A DNA stretch of 12,089 bases from Spongiibacteraceae bacterium (GTDB lineage Bacteria; Pseudomonadota; Gammaproteobacteria; Pseudomonadales; PIVM01), in the NCBI GenBank assembly GCA_030618505.1, contig JAUXDF010000057.1:1-12089 (forward strand), in the 5' to 3' direction. A model generated the notes under the pieces. That model was given only the letters and a program-made list of their open reading frames with translations. It had not been told where the DNA came from and made no database searches. How positions within the stretch are numbered: the first letter of the stretch is position 1; every line of letters starts with the position of its first letter. Below, in pieces: positions 1 to 7,007 of this stretch. The translations under genes were made by a program, and so were the position numbers.

Positions 1-811
1 ACACATCAAGACCGGCAATATACCCATAAGCTGGCGCCACATGACCACAAAAAGTCACGCCATCACCCCCGTCCAGCCCACACACTTGTGACTGTAAACT
101 GTCCATAAGAGGGCCATCACCGATCACATAAAACGCCAGCGCCGGTAAGGCAGAATTAGCCAACAAAGACTCAGCCATAGACAGAAACAGATCAAGCCGC
201 TTAACAGGCGTCAGACGACCAACAATACCAATTTTAATCACGCCATCATCAGGCCAGGGACTATGCACATCCTGCAAATGCTCGAAACTCACACCATTAG
301 GAATAGCAAGCAGCTTTTTTGCCGGGTATTCAGACAACAACTGCCTGCGCAGATCGTTGGTGACAGCCACCACCGCACTTTGCAAGTAAGAGCCCAGCAT
401 ACGGTTCAGAACAAATAGGGCATTTTTGGGGTACCACCAACGACTACTGTGCTCTTGTGCACCATGCACCGTACGCACAGAAGGGATACCACAACGAGCG
501 GCAGCCAGACTACCTAAGATGTTTTCCTTAAAACGGTGGGTATGAACGATATCGGCTGAAAAGGATTTGAATAGACTGACAAGTCGCTTAAAAATTACCA
601 GCGCGCTGAGTTCAGCCTCTGGCAACACCTCCACCTGAATACCCTGCTCTCGCAAACGTTCCGCCAACTCGCCCTCATTCATTAACACAACGAGCAGTTT
701 GATATGCGGATGCTTTATCAGCTCACTACAGAGGGTGAATAGCTGAACCTCTGCACCCGCCCATAGGTCGCCGGATGCGATCTGTGCTATGCGTAAATGT
801 TGCTGCATCAT
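1..811 (-). CDS. Family-4 glycosyltransferase, 3' part cut off by window edge
   Basis: Transfers a sugar from a nucleotide-sugar donor during cell-surface glycan assembly, probably at the inner face of the cytoplasmic membrane. I translated this frame by hand: it is open for 270 codons to the left edge without a stop. It begins MMQQHLRIAQIASGDLWAGA, where the first beta strand and the SGDLWAGAE loop are typical of the GT-B N-terminal domain. Later come VHTHRFKENILG, IPNGVSFEHL at the domain hinge, GIVGRLTPVKRLDLFL opening the C-terminal Rossmann domain, and VIGDGPLMDSL. The donor-site glutamates expected further on lie outside the window. Two ATG codons stand in tandem (811 and 808). GGAG lies 10 bases before the first, so I chose 811. 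The gene is divergent from the membrane protein at 1067 and looks richer in GC than it. The family is clear; donor and acceptor cannot be told. Confidence 0.9.
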   Translation of the reverse strand, partial: MMQQHLRIAQIASGDLWAGAEVQLFTLCSELIKHPHIKLLVVLMNEGELAERLREQGIQVEVLPEAELSALVIFKRLVSLFKSFSADIVHTHRFKENILGSLAAARCGIPSVRTVHGAQEHSSRWWYPKNALFVLNRMLGSYLQSAVVAVTNDLRRQLLSEYPAKKLLAIPNGVSFEHLQDVHSPWPDDGVIKIGIVGRLTPVKRLDLFLSMAESLLANSALPALAFYVIGDGPLMDSLQSQVCGLDGGDGVTFCGHVAPAYGYIAGLDV

Positions 812-1066
812 AATAATCCGACTCCAGGCACCACAATAAAACAAAGCTTCATACAAATACGTCTAGACTCCATGCGTTAAAAACCATTTCAACTTTACAA
901 GAATATTCAGTTAAGCGCGACAATAGCCGTAATATAGGATATTTTAAGCAGTGATCAATATTTGGCAACACTAACCAACTAAAATAAGCGGTTCATTTTT
1001 TTGACTATTATCAAGTACCGACACCGCCATATCTAAGAGTGCGCTGGGGCGACTGACTAGCAAGCA
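812..1066. other. Divergent intergenic region, no gene seen
   Basis: This AT-rich stretch of about 255 bases separates the divergent glycosyltransferase and membrane-protein genes, so promoters for both should lie here. I found no pair of -35 and -10 boxes with acceptable spacing. TTGACT at 1001-1006 (+) is a fair -35, but nothing like a -10 follows at 16-18 bases. No convincing short gene or hairpin is visible. Confidence 0.5.
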
Positions 1067-2101
1067 ATGAGGAAAGGCCCATCTATAACACCTGCCAACA
1101 GCACACAACATATGCTTAAACCACAGATAAAGACGCTAATTAAAGTTGTATTAACAATATTATTTATTGGCATCTTAATTCAGTTAATTGAAATTGATCA
1201 AGTCATCTCCCTATTTAAGGGGGCAAATTTATCCTGGTTTTCACTGGCGGTTGGAATTATTATTTTTGACCAAGTTTTTATGGGAGTGAAGTGGAACGTG
1301 TTACTTAGAGCACTAAACATTAACGTTTCAGTTTATATCCCGGTAATTGCCTACCTGAGAGGCAGGGCATTTAAATTTATTATCCCATCAACACTTGGGA
1401 TTGACGCCTACAAGGCATTCTATCTAAAAAAATACCACAATAGAACTTCGGATGTTGTTGCCAGCATAGTAGTTGAACGCTTTTTGGGGATCATCTCATC
1501 AGTGCTTATTATAGCCATACTCCTGTATTTTTTTATTGAGCCTTTTAACCTCCCTTTAGATAAACAAACATGGATTTTCAGCATTTTTTGTGTTCTTCTG
1601 GCACTCATAACCCTGAATTGGTTAGTCGACCATAATAATTATCTCACCGATCACCGAGCACTAAAAAAGTTAAGCCCTAAAATTTATAAAGCTCTGCATT
1701 CAGCCTTACTTACTTTAGATGAATTGAAAAATAAAAAAAATAAACTCTATCTCTTTCTCACACTATCGGTAGTTGAAAAAATTTTTTTCGGGGCCGCTAT
1801 CTATTGTTGCGCAAGATCACTTGGAGTTGCCGAGGATTCGATGACATATATCATTGCTGCCACGCCTCTGCTATCCCTCCTTGAACGATTACCTATTTCA
1901 ATTTCTTCTATAGGGTTGCGAGAAGGCCTATTTGTTGGGCTTTTTTCACCGCTAGGTATTGATGCCAGCCAAGCGCTTTCCATCGCCTTACTACTTAGAG
2001 CTACCGAAATCACCCAAGTAGCTGTACTAATTTTCATATGGTATATAGACCCTTCACCACCCCCTGGCAATGACCGGGATATTTCTACCGTTTCGCACTA
2101 A
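1067..2101 (+). CDS. YbhN/AglD-family polytopic membrane protein (LPG_synthase_TM, UPF0104)
   Basis: An integral membrane protein of the flippase-like family that also holds the transmembrane half of lysylphosphatidylglycerol synthase. In glycan loci such proteins are often found beside glycosyltransferases, but their exact activity is mostly unknown. At 344 residues it has the usual length. It is hydrophobic throughout, with about seven or eight spans, beginning with TLIKVVLTILFIGILIQLIE and ending with LLLRATEITQVAVLIFIWYI. The family-type segment RGRAFKFIIPSTLGIDAYKA and the late LLERLPISISSIGLREGLF are both present; the latter matches the conserved P-S-GGLG-E-like region. The start is uncertain. 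ATG 1067 has no good ribosome site, and ATG 1112 (M16, MLKPQIKTLIK) is a natural-looking alternative. The gene is AT-rich, contains A8 (1733-1740) and A6T7 (1776-1788) tracts, and converges with the sulfotransferase 34 bases on. Confidence 0.85.
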   Translation: MRKGPSITPANSTQHMLKPQIKTLIKVVLTILFIGILIQLIEIDQVISLFKGANLSWFSLAVGIIIFDQVFMGVKWNVLLRALNINVSVYIPVIAYLRGRAFKFIIPSTLGIDAYKAFYLKKYHNRTSDVVASIVVERFLGIISSVLIIAILLYFFIEPFNLPLDKQTWIFSIFCVLLALITLNWLVDHNNYLTDHRALKKLSPKIYKALHSALLTLDELKNKKNKLYLFLTLSVVEKIFFGAAIYCCARSLGVAEDSMTYIIAATPLLSLLERLPISISSIGLREGLFVGLFSPLGIDASQALSIALLLRATEITQVAVLIFIWYIDPSPPPGNDRDISTVSH

Positions 2102-2135
2102 GCTATCTATCATTTGCGCAGGGCTACAAACGATT

Positions 2136-3194
2136 TTATGACCTTCTAGCAAGCGAGATTTTTAATTCATCCCCCCTAGATGCTAGCCCTTTACCCAAAG
2201 ACCTCTTTAAATCTAACCTCAATCTCAAGTAAACATTGAGCTTCTTTAATTCATCTATTTGCCCTTTGGTATTCTTTACCATCGAACGTATTCGTAACAT
2301 AGGGTGAATCACATAGCGAATAAACAAAACAGAAAGCGATGAAATACTTGGATTATCGTTAGCAACTTCATACCCATATTCCGCAAGCTTTTCACTAGCT
2401 ACAGCTTCAAACATCAGAACTTCATGATCGCTCAGGTTTGTTTTCCATTTCTGCGTATTGCCTTGCATCAAAGGCTTGGTAAGATTCTCCAGGTTGCGAA
2501 CATCCGTGGGATAAGGCGTCTTATCCTCATGGAACGCTAACATATCAGGACTGTACTCTTCTTCAATAAAATCACAAATTTGATGCATAACTAATTCAGG
2601 ATTCGCCAATAAATCTTCATAGCGAAACTCAAAAACATTATCTTGTCCAACTTCGGCTTTGAGTTCAGCTACTGTTTCCAGATACTGCTTCCAACGCTCA
2701 GCTAAAAGATAATAGTGCTTGGGGCCGAACCTTGCCTGCTTCCAAGAAGCAGAAGAGTCTCGACCATCTCTTACAATATGCAAAAACTTGGCCCTGGGAA
2801 AACCTTCAAGTATCTCCTTCCAGTAAAGAACATGCCAAGGACTTTTCTCGCCCCAGCGCTCTTTACCTTGAGCCATGGCCCAACTATACATGACGCCATC
2901 AACCATGCTGTGAAAGTCATGCCCCTTAGTGAAATAAAATGCTGCTTCCGGGTCCAGTCTTGGCTGCCAGTCATGAAGTATCTCAGCAATATCATATGCC
3001 AGGTTTTTTCGATTAAGATCTACCGACAAATCACCATAGTGCTTCAGCCACGGCATAAATGTGTTATACAGGTGAGACTCATAAGGTACAGCAATCCTGG
3101 GGTGGCTATTCAGAATTCTACTGAGCAAGGAAGTGCCTGATCGCGCGCAACCATAGATAAAGACAGGGTTATCGCAATTAATATGTGATGTCAT
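2136..3194 (-). CDS. Sulfotransferase family protein (PAPS-dependent type)
   Basis: Predicted to transfer a sulfuryl group from PAPS to a carbohydrate, lipid or other acceptor in the cytoplasm. The 5'-phosphosulfate loop is near the N-terminus (FIYGCARSGTSLLSRIL, residues 12-28, with R18-S-G-T). The GEKSPWH segment follows at 115-121, and the 3'-phosphate-binding motif is IVRDGRDSSASW at 140-151 with R142 and S150. These three blocks in this order are diagnostic of the Sulfotransfer_3 type. The C-terminal 60 residues are basic and helical (VIHPMLRIRSMVKNTKGQ onward) and may bind membrane or partner. The length of 352 residues is normal. AGGGG lies about nine bases before ATG 3194 and supports this start. 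The gene stands alone, with a repeat-filled gap upstream. Sulfation of a surface glycan is inferred from the neighbours; the acceptor is not visible. Confidence 0.9.
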   Translation of the reverse strand: MTSHINCDNPVFIYGCARSGTSLLSRILNSHPRIAVPYESHLYNTFMPWLKHYGDLSVDLNRKNLAYDIAEILHDWQPRLDPEAAFYFTKGHDFHSMVDGVMYSWAMAQGKERWGEKSPWHVLYWKEILEGFPRAKFLHIVRDGRDSSASWKQARFGPKHYYLLAERWKQYLETVAELKAEVGQDNVFEFRYEDLLANPELVMHQICDFIEEEYSPDMLAFHEDKTPYPTDVRNLENLTKPLMQGNTQKWKTNLSDHEVLMFEAVASEKLAEYGYEVANDNPSISSLSVLFIRYVIHPMLRIRSMVKNTKGQIDELKKLNVYLRLRLDLKRSLGKGLASRGDELKISLARRS

Positions 3195-3373
3195 CTAACG
3201 GAACCCCTATGTAAACTGATTAGTTTTATAGGATGTAGCTACTGTACTACTTTATAACATTACCGATACCTGTCTCGTAAAATCCTTGCTATAAAACCTA
3301 ATATGCAGGCGATCTTTAAGAACAGACGCAGCTAACTGTAAGGACTTTGACTCTAATGGCATAGTTACGCCGA

Positions 3374-3399
3374 ATCACGGCTTTTAGTCCCTTCTCCTT
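3374..3399. repeat. Direct repeat, left copy (26 bp)
   Basis: These 26 bases recur exactly at 3537-3562. The unit starts ATCACGGC and ends CTTCTCCTT. Only this copy continues into a full hairpin. Confidence 0.9.
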
Positions 3400-3436
3400 G
3401 GGGGAGAAGGTTAGGATGAGGGGTGCGGCGAAGCCG
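3378..3436. repeat. Small intergenic palindromic element bounded by CGGCTT / AAGCCG
   Basis: The element is bounded by a 6-bp inverted repeat (CGGCTT 3378-3383, AAGCCG 3431-3436). It contains an 8-bp stem CCTTCTCC (3390-3397) pairing with GGAGAAGG (3403-3410) across a 5-base loop, then GTTAGGATGAGGGG-like sequence. The core resembles the element near 12033-12084 (TAGTCCC, TCTCC stem, GGTTAGG, TGAGG). I read it as a dispersed, non-autonomous intergenic repeat of REP or small-MITE type. No transposase is nearby. Confidence 0.75.
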
Positions 3437-3500
3437 TTAATTATAAGGGCTACTAACTTTACTTTACCCTCTCCCCAACCCTTTTACACCCTGTTTTAGG

Positions 3501-3526
3501 TGCTCCCGCAAGCGGGAGAGGGAGCA
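3501..3526. repeat. GC-rich hairpin in repeat cluster, two alternative folds
   Basis: CTCCCGC (3503-3509) pairs with GCGGGAG (3512-3518) in a tight hairpin. Alternatively TGCTCCC (3501-3507) pairs with GGGAGCA (3520-3526). It follows ACCCTCTCCCCAACCC just upstream, the same repeat family in inverted orientation. As RNA it could stall polymerase or protect transcript ends, but no U-run follows, so I do not call a terminator. Confidence 0.6.
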
Positions 3527-3536
3527 AAACCGCCGG

Positions 3537-3562
3537 ATCACGGCTTTTAGTCCCTTCTCCTT
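3537..3562. repeat. Direct repeat, right copy (truncated repeat element)
   Basis: An exact copy of the 26 bases at 3374-3399, 163 bases away. After CTTCTCCTT the match is lost, so the second half of the hairpin is missing. It ends about 15 bases from the stop codon of the epimerase-like gene at 3577. Confidence 0.9.
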
Positions 3563-3576
3563 TAGTTTAGTGTAGA

Positions 3577-4569
3577 CTAAATCATCCCCTGTGATTTATA
3601 ACTTTCGATAATGTCATCTAATTCCTGGCTAAAATCTTGTGATGACACAAACCCTAATTGCTCTTTTGCCTTACTACCATCAAAGTTCCGGCTCTTGGTA
3701 TAAAAATCAACTCGTCGACGATATATCGGCGGATTGATTTTTAGCGGCGTACAGATAGCCTCACAAACATCGCCTAACAATTGCATAGGAACAACTGGGA
3801 GATGTAACCAGGGTTTCTTTTTACCGAGTTTATCGGCGATGAGATCAGCCATCACTTTTAATGACGCGGACTCACCACCAGGGATAATATAAATTTCATT
3901 ATTACGCTCTTCATGCTCCATCGCGAGGAGGAAGGAAACAGCAAGATCCCTTACATCGATCCAATGCACCAGTTTGTCGCCTTTACCAACATAGAAGAAT
4001 TTACCTTTGGATATCATGCGAAATATCTTAAGCGTGCGATCATCCCCCGGGCCATAAATCATCGCGGGACGAATGACCACACCGGATACTTTCTCGCTTT
4101 TATAAAATTCTAATGCAATCAACTCGCCGTCCATCTTGCTACGCTGATACATATCTGCCGGGTTATAAGGGTCTTGCTCATCAGATGGAACATCTTGCTT
4201 CGGCTCTATAACGCCCACGGTTGAACAATGGATAACACGAGACACACCTGCTTCGACAGCCACTTCAAATAAATTTCTGGTGCCAACAGCGTTAACTGCG
4301 TCAAACTCACTTTCGGGCAAACCCGCCTGTCGGAATAAAGCGGCGATATGGAAGATACCGTTTACACCGGTCACCGCTTGTTTAAGTGACACCACATCTT
4401 TCAAGTCAGCAATGACAACTTCGGCGCCTAACTTTTCAAGTTCAGCGCCCTGCTGTGGGTTGCGAATCATCGCTCTAACTTTAAAACCCCGATCCAGTAA
4501 TAACTTTGTTACAAAGCTACCAACATATCCGCCAGCTCCAGTAACTAAATACAGATGTGATTTATTCAA
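3577..4569 (-). CDS. NAD(P)-dependent epimerase/dehydratase-like extended SDR
   Basis: An extended short-chain dehydrogenase of the sugar-epimerase/3-beta-hydroxysteroid dehydrogenase/dihydroflavonol-reductase superfamily. It would oxidise or reduce a nucleotide sugar or another hydroxyl substrate in the cytoplasm. Numbered from the chosen start, the dinucleotide-binding TGAGGYVG is at residues 10-17, catalytic Ser in HCSTVGV is near 116, and YQRSK (Y141, K145) completes the triad. VIRPAMIYGPGDD is a typical later block. The frame is open to TTG 4605, but TTG 4569 has AGGTGG five bases before it and gives MNKSHLYLVTGAGG, the usual distance to the glycine motif; I prefer 4569 (330 residues). 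No ATG is available upstream of the glycine motif. A strong promoter lies at 4667-4695. The sequence is closer to DFR/3-beta-HSD than to classic GalE or RmlB, so the substrate is open. Confidence 0.88.
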   Translation of the reverse strand: MNKSHLYLVTGAGGYVGSFVTKLLLDRGFKVRAMIRNPQQGAELEKLGAEVVIADLKDVVSLKQAVTGVNGIFHIAALFRQAGLPESEFDAVNAVGTRNLFEVAVEAGVSRVIHCSTVGVIEPKQDVPSDEQDPYNPADMYQRSKMDGELIALEFYKSEKVSGVVIRPAMIYGPGDDRTLKIFRMISKGKFFYVGKGDKLVHWIDVRDLAVSFLLAMEHEERNNEIYIIPGGESASLKVMADLIADKLGKKKPWLHLPVVPMQLLGDVCEAICTPLKINPPIYRRRVDFYTKSRNFDGSKAKEQLGFVSSQDFSQELDDIIESYKSQGMI

Positions 4570-4574
4570 AACTT

Positions 4575-4580
4575 CCACCT
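4575..4580 (-). promoter_or_regulatory. Ribosome binding site selecting TTG start at 4569
   Basis: AGGTGG on the minus strand lies five bases before TTG 4569. The upstream TTG at 4605 has no comparable site. Confidence 0.6.
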
Positions 4581-4666
4581 TTATGTTCAATGACAATACC
4601 GCCAATATTAAGCATAGCTATATTTTACCAAGCAGATCCGTACAGTAGTATTTTTTTATGGCCAGC

Positions 4667-4695
4667 AGTATAAAAGGCCTCTTTACTCGTGGCAA
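4667..4695 (-). promoter_or_regulatory. Sigma70-type promoter for the epimerase-like gene
   Basis: TTGCCA (4695 down to 4690) and TATACT (4672 down to 4667) are separated by exactly 17 bases, and each is one mismatch from consensus. The start of transcription would be near 4660, leaving a leader of about 90 bases to the TTG start at 4569. Within the gene-free 4606-4914 this is the best promoter-like signal on either strand. Confidence 0.6.
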
Positions 4696-4696
4696 A

Positions 4697-4705
4697 TGTT
4701 ATACT
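4697..4705 (+). promoter_or_regulatory. Possible extended -10 (TGTTATACT) toward the glycosyltransferase
   Basis: TGTTATACT fits an extended -10 (TGn followed by TATACT) reading rightward. There is no good -35 at 17 bases. If used it gives a leader of about 200 bases before 4915 and overlaps the leftward promoter region back to back. The long leader contains a small GTGGG/CCCAC hairpin at 4729-4744; nothing else in it is recognisable. Confidence 0.3.
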
Positions 4706-4914
4706 CCTGCTTTACCGATGGTATCAGTGTGGGGCGGTGCCCACTCCACCCAAAACAATCTCTGCCGGGCCATACTAGTCTACTCAGCATAGCCCATAAC
4801 ACTGATGACTCAAGGCCTTCAGGGCTACGAAACAGATACTTTTCGCACTATTTTGCCAGTTGCTGAAAGAGATTCAAATTCGACATAAAAAATGATCAAC
4901 AAAAAGAGTTACTA

Positions 4915-6078
4915 ATGAACATTTTATTAGTTGCACCACAACCGTTTTATCAAGAGCGAGGCACGCCCATCGCCGTTGATTTATTAATTCGGTCTCTTAC
5001 AGAACAGAACCATCACATTGATTTACTTACTTTTTCTGAGGGCGAAGACCGCCATTTCGATAAAGTACGCCATATTCGTATTCGAGCATGGTTCGGACTC
5101 AAGCAAATAAAACCTGGATTTTCATTAAAAAAAATCATTCTGGATTTCTTTCTGTTCTTTAAGATGATCCTTTTAATGTATCAAAACCGCTACGATGTGG
5201 TGCACGCAGTGGAAGAAAGCGTATTTATGGCCTTCGTACTTTGCCCTCTTTTCGGTGTTAAGTATATATACGATATGGACTCTTCCATGTCGACGCAAAT
5301 TGTAGACAAGCTGCCCACATCGATCAAAAAGGTCGAACCGATTCTAAATTATTTCGAATCTCTTCCAATGCGCTACGCCACAACTGTTGTGCCAGTTTGT
5401 GATGCATTGGCCAGTATTGTTTATCAATATCGTAAAGAAGGTGTTTTTATTCTCAAGGACGTATCGCTGGCTGATAAAAGCGCCGGCCCTCTTGGCTCAA
5501 TTGACATCCGAAAATCCATTGGTAAAGGCAAAAAAATTGCAATGTACATAGGCAATCTTGAATCCTACCAAGGTGTCGATTTAATGCTTGAATCCTTTGC
5601 CTTAGCTTCCATAAAAAAAGATCAACTAGCATTAGCCATTATTGGTGGGGAACCTGAGCATATTGATTCATACAAGAAAATATGCGAAGAATCAGGAATC
5701 AGTAATTCCACTTACTTTTTTGGCAAACACCCGGTTGCTCATTTATTCGAAATAATGGAGCAAGCAGATGTACTTATTTCTCCACGCATTCACGGTGTCA
5801 ACACACCAATGAAGGTCTATAGCTACATGGATTCAGGAGTTCCCGTTCTTGCCACCAAACTTCCTACCCACACTCAAGTCATGACAGATAAAACAGCACT
5901 CTTAGTTGATGCCACTCCCAAAGCGATGGCAGCAGGCTTAAATGAACTACTAAACAACCCCGAAAAGTGCCGCCATCTTGCTATGCATGCAAGCGAATAT
6001 ATTAAACAAGAACATAGTTTAAAAGCATTTAAAACCAAGCTACGTGATATCTATGACTATATCAGTGAGCACAAATAA
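4915..6078 (+). CDS. Family-4 (GT-B) glycosyltransferase
   Basis: Predicted cytoplasmic glycosyltransferase using a nucleotide-sugar donor in surface glycan synthesis. It has 387 residues, normal for GT4. The N-terminal domain opens MNILLVAPQPFYQERGTPIA, followed by DVVHAVEESVFMAF and YDMDSSMS. VVPVCDALASIV marks the hinge region. The C-terminal Rossmann domain starts at KKIAMYIGNLESYQGVDLML. The donor-site block SPRIHGVNTPMKVYSYMDSG (from about residue 289), then VPVLATKLPTHTQV, replaces the usual E-x7-E region; NTPMK-Y-Y-SG is characteristic of one GT4 subgroup. A hydrophobic stretch near residues 75-90 (LDFFLFFKMILLMY) could dock on the membrane. The ribosome site is weak (AAAGAG, about seven bases before ATG). 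The next gene follows after 61 bases on the same strand, so the two are probably co-transcribed. Donor unknown. Confidence 0.9.
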   Translation: MNILLVAPQPFYQERGTPIAVDLLIRSLTEQNHHIDLLTFSEGEDRHFDKVRHIRIRAWFGLKQIKPGFSLKKIILDFFLFFKMILLMYQNRYDVVHAVEESVFMAFVLCPLFGVKYIYDMDSSMSTQIVDKLPTSIKKVEPILNYFESLPMRYATTVVPVCDALASIVYQYRKEGVFILKDVSLADKSAGPLGSIDIRKSIGKGKKIAMYIGNLESYQGVDLMLESFALASIKKDQLALAIIGGEPEHIDSYKKICEESGISNSTYFFGKHPVAHLFEIMEQADVLISPRIHGVNTPMKVYSYMDSGVPVLATKLPTHTQVMTDKTALLVDATPKAMAAGLNELLNNPEKCRHLAMHASEYIKQEHSLKAFKTKLRDIYDYISEHK

Positions 6079-6139
6079 ATCATCTACTGTTACGATGTCA
6101 AAAAACAGCGGCAAATCACCATTGGGGGAGTGTTAATAT

Positions 6140-6970
6140 ATGCAACGCGGTGCACTGATCTTCGATTCCCATATCCACCTTTACCGTCACTTTGACTTGA
6201 CGCGCCTATTTGCTAGCGCAGTAGATAACATTGCCGCCATTGCCCTCCAACAACATGTACATGAAAACTATATTGCTGTATTAGGCTTAACGCTAACAGA
6301 TTCAGAAATGAGCTGGAACGAACTTTACCAATTAACATTAAAGGAATACAAACTAACTGGCCAGGGGGGCAATTGGCAATTATTCAACTTGCCTGAGCAA
6401 GGATTAATAAAGGCCATAAATGAAAAGCATCAATCTCTATACCTAATCCCTGGAGCTCAAATTATTACATCAGAAAATCTAGAACTATTAGTCCTGGGCT
6501 CACCATCCCCAGCTAGAGCCCAAGACAAATCACTAGCCTGGCATATTGAACAAAACAGCGATCATCTATTAATCGCTCCTTGGGGCGTTGGAAAATGGTT
6601 AAAAAAACGAGGAGCTATTATTAATAAAGCTTTGACAGAAATTAGCTCTACATTAGTACTGGGGGATAATGGAGGACGCCCTTGGTTCTGGAGAAACATA
6701 TCACAATTCCATCAAGCACAAGAGTTAAAGGTTCCTGTTTGGCCTGGAAGCGACCCCTTACCATTAGCAGGGGAAGAAAGTAGAGCGGGAGCAAACACGA
6801 TTACCATAACAAACTTCAATCTAGACGATATAAGTTGTCCAAACCTTATCAGAGCTCTCAGTGAAAACAGGAATAATTTCATCAAATGCCACAAGCCAGA
6901 AAGCTTATTTCGATTTTTTAAAAACCAAATATCCTTACGCCTCAGCCATACAAATAAAACCCCATCTTAG
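6140..6970 (+). CDS. PHP-like / metal-dependent hydrolase-like protein, function unknown
   Basis: I do not recognise this as a named gene. The 276-residue product has no signal peptide or membrane span. Near the N-terminus is IFDSHIHLY with H11-x-H13, the metal-binding signature that opens PHP and amidohydrolase-type barrels. Further on, LIPGAQIITSENLELLVLG (103-120) resembles the strand after which PHP enzymes place a metal-ligand glutamate. VLGDNGGRP (173-181) and WPGSDPLPLAGEE (201-213) resemble later metal-site loops; PHP proteins usually have SDAH where this one has SDPL. APWGVGKWLKKRG (146-158) is distinctive. A divergent phosphoesterase or hydrolase is plausible, but loss of some metal ligands would make it inactive or a binder. 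GGGGGAG nine bases before ATG 6140 supports the start. It follows the glycosyltransferase closely, so a role in the same glycan pathway is likely. It converges with the ligase gene, with 37 bases between stops. Confidence 0.75.
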   Translation: MQRGALIFDSHIHLYRHFDLTRLFASAVDNIAAIALQQHVHENYIAVLGLTLTDSEMSWNELYQLTLKEYKLTGQGGNWQLFNLPEQGLIKAINEKHQSLYLIPGAQIITSENLELLVLGSPSPARAQDKSLAWHIEQNSDHLLIAPWGVGKWLKKRGAIINKALTEISSTLVLGDNGGRPWFWRNISQFHQAQELKVPVWPGSDPLPLAGEESRAGANTITITNFNLDDISCPNLIRALSENRNNFIKCHKPESLFRFFKNQISLRLSHTNKTPS

Positions 6971-7007
6971 TGGCCAACTACAACAATCAACGAGCCATTA
7001 GCATTGA

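Noticed and set aside
1001..1006. TTGACT as -35 box of the membrane-protein gene
   Set aside because: No -10-like hexamer occurs at 16-18 bases; the nearest TATCTA is 23 bases away.
1733..1788. A8 and A6T7 tracts in the membrane-protein gene as phase-variation sites
   Set aside because: They code for ordinary Lys/Asn and Lys/Ile/Phe runs in an AT-rich gene, and such A/T tracts are expected at this composition. The G9 tract is far less expected.
2715..3140. Long open frame on the plus strand opposite the sulfotransferase
   Set aside because: The sulfotransferase frame carries all family motifs; the opposite frame has no recognisable domain and no ribosome site, and is a shadow.
3378..3526. 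CRISPR array
   Set aside because: Repeats are palindromic elements in mixed orientation with unequal spacing, not regular repeats with spacers.
3566..3581. Hairpin TTTAGT / ACTAAA over the stop codon of the epimerase-like gene as a terminator
   Set aside because: The stem is only six weak base pairs and no U-run follows in the direction of transcription.
4729..4744. GTGGG / CCCAC hairpin as a riboswitch or attenuator in the glycosyltransferase leader
   Set aside because: A single five-base stem with no conserved aptamer features or following U-run; too little to call.
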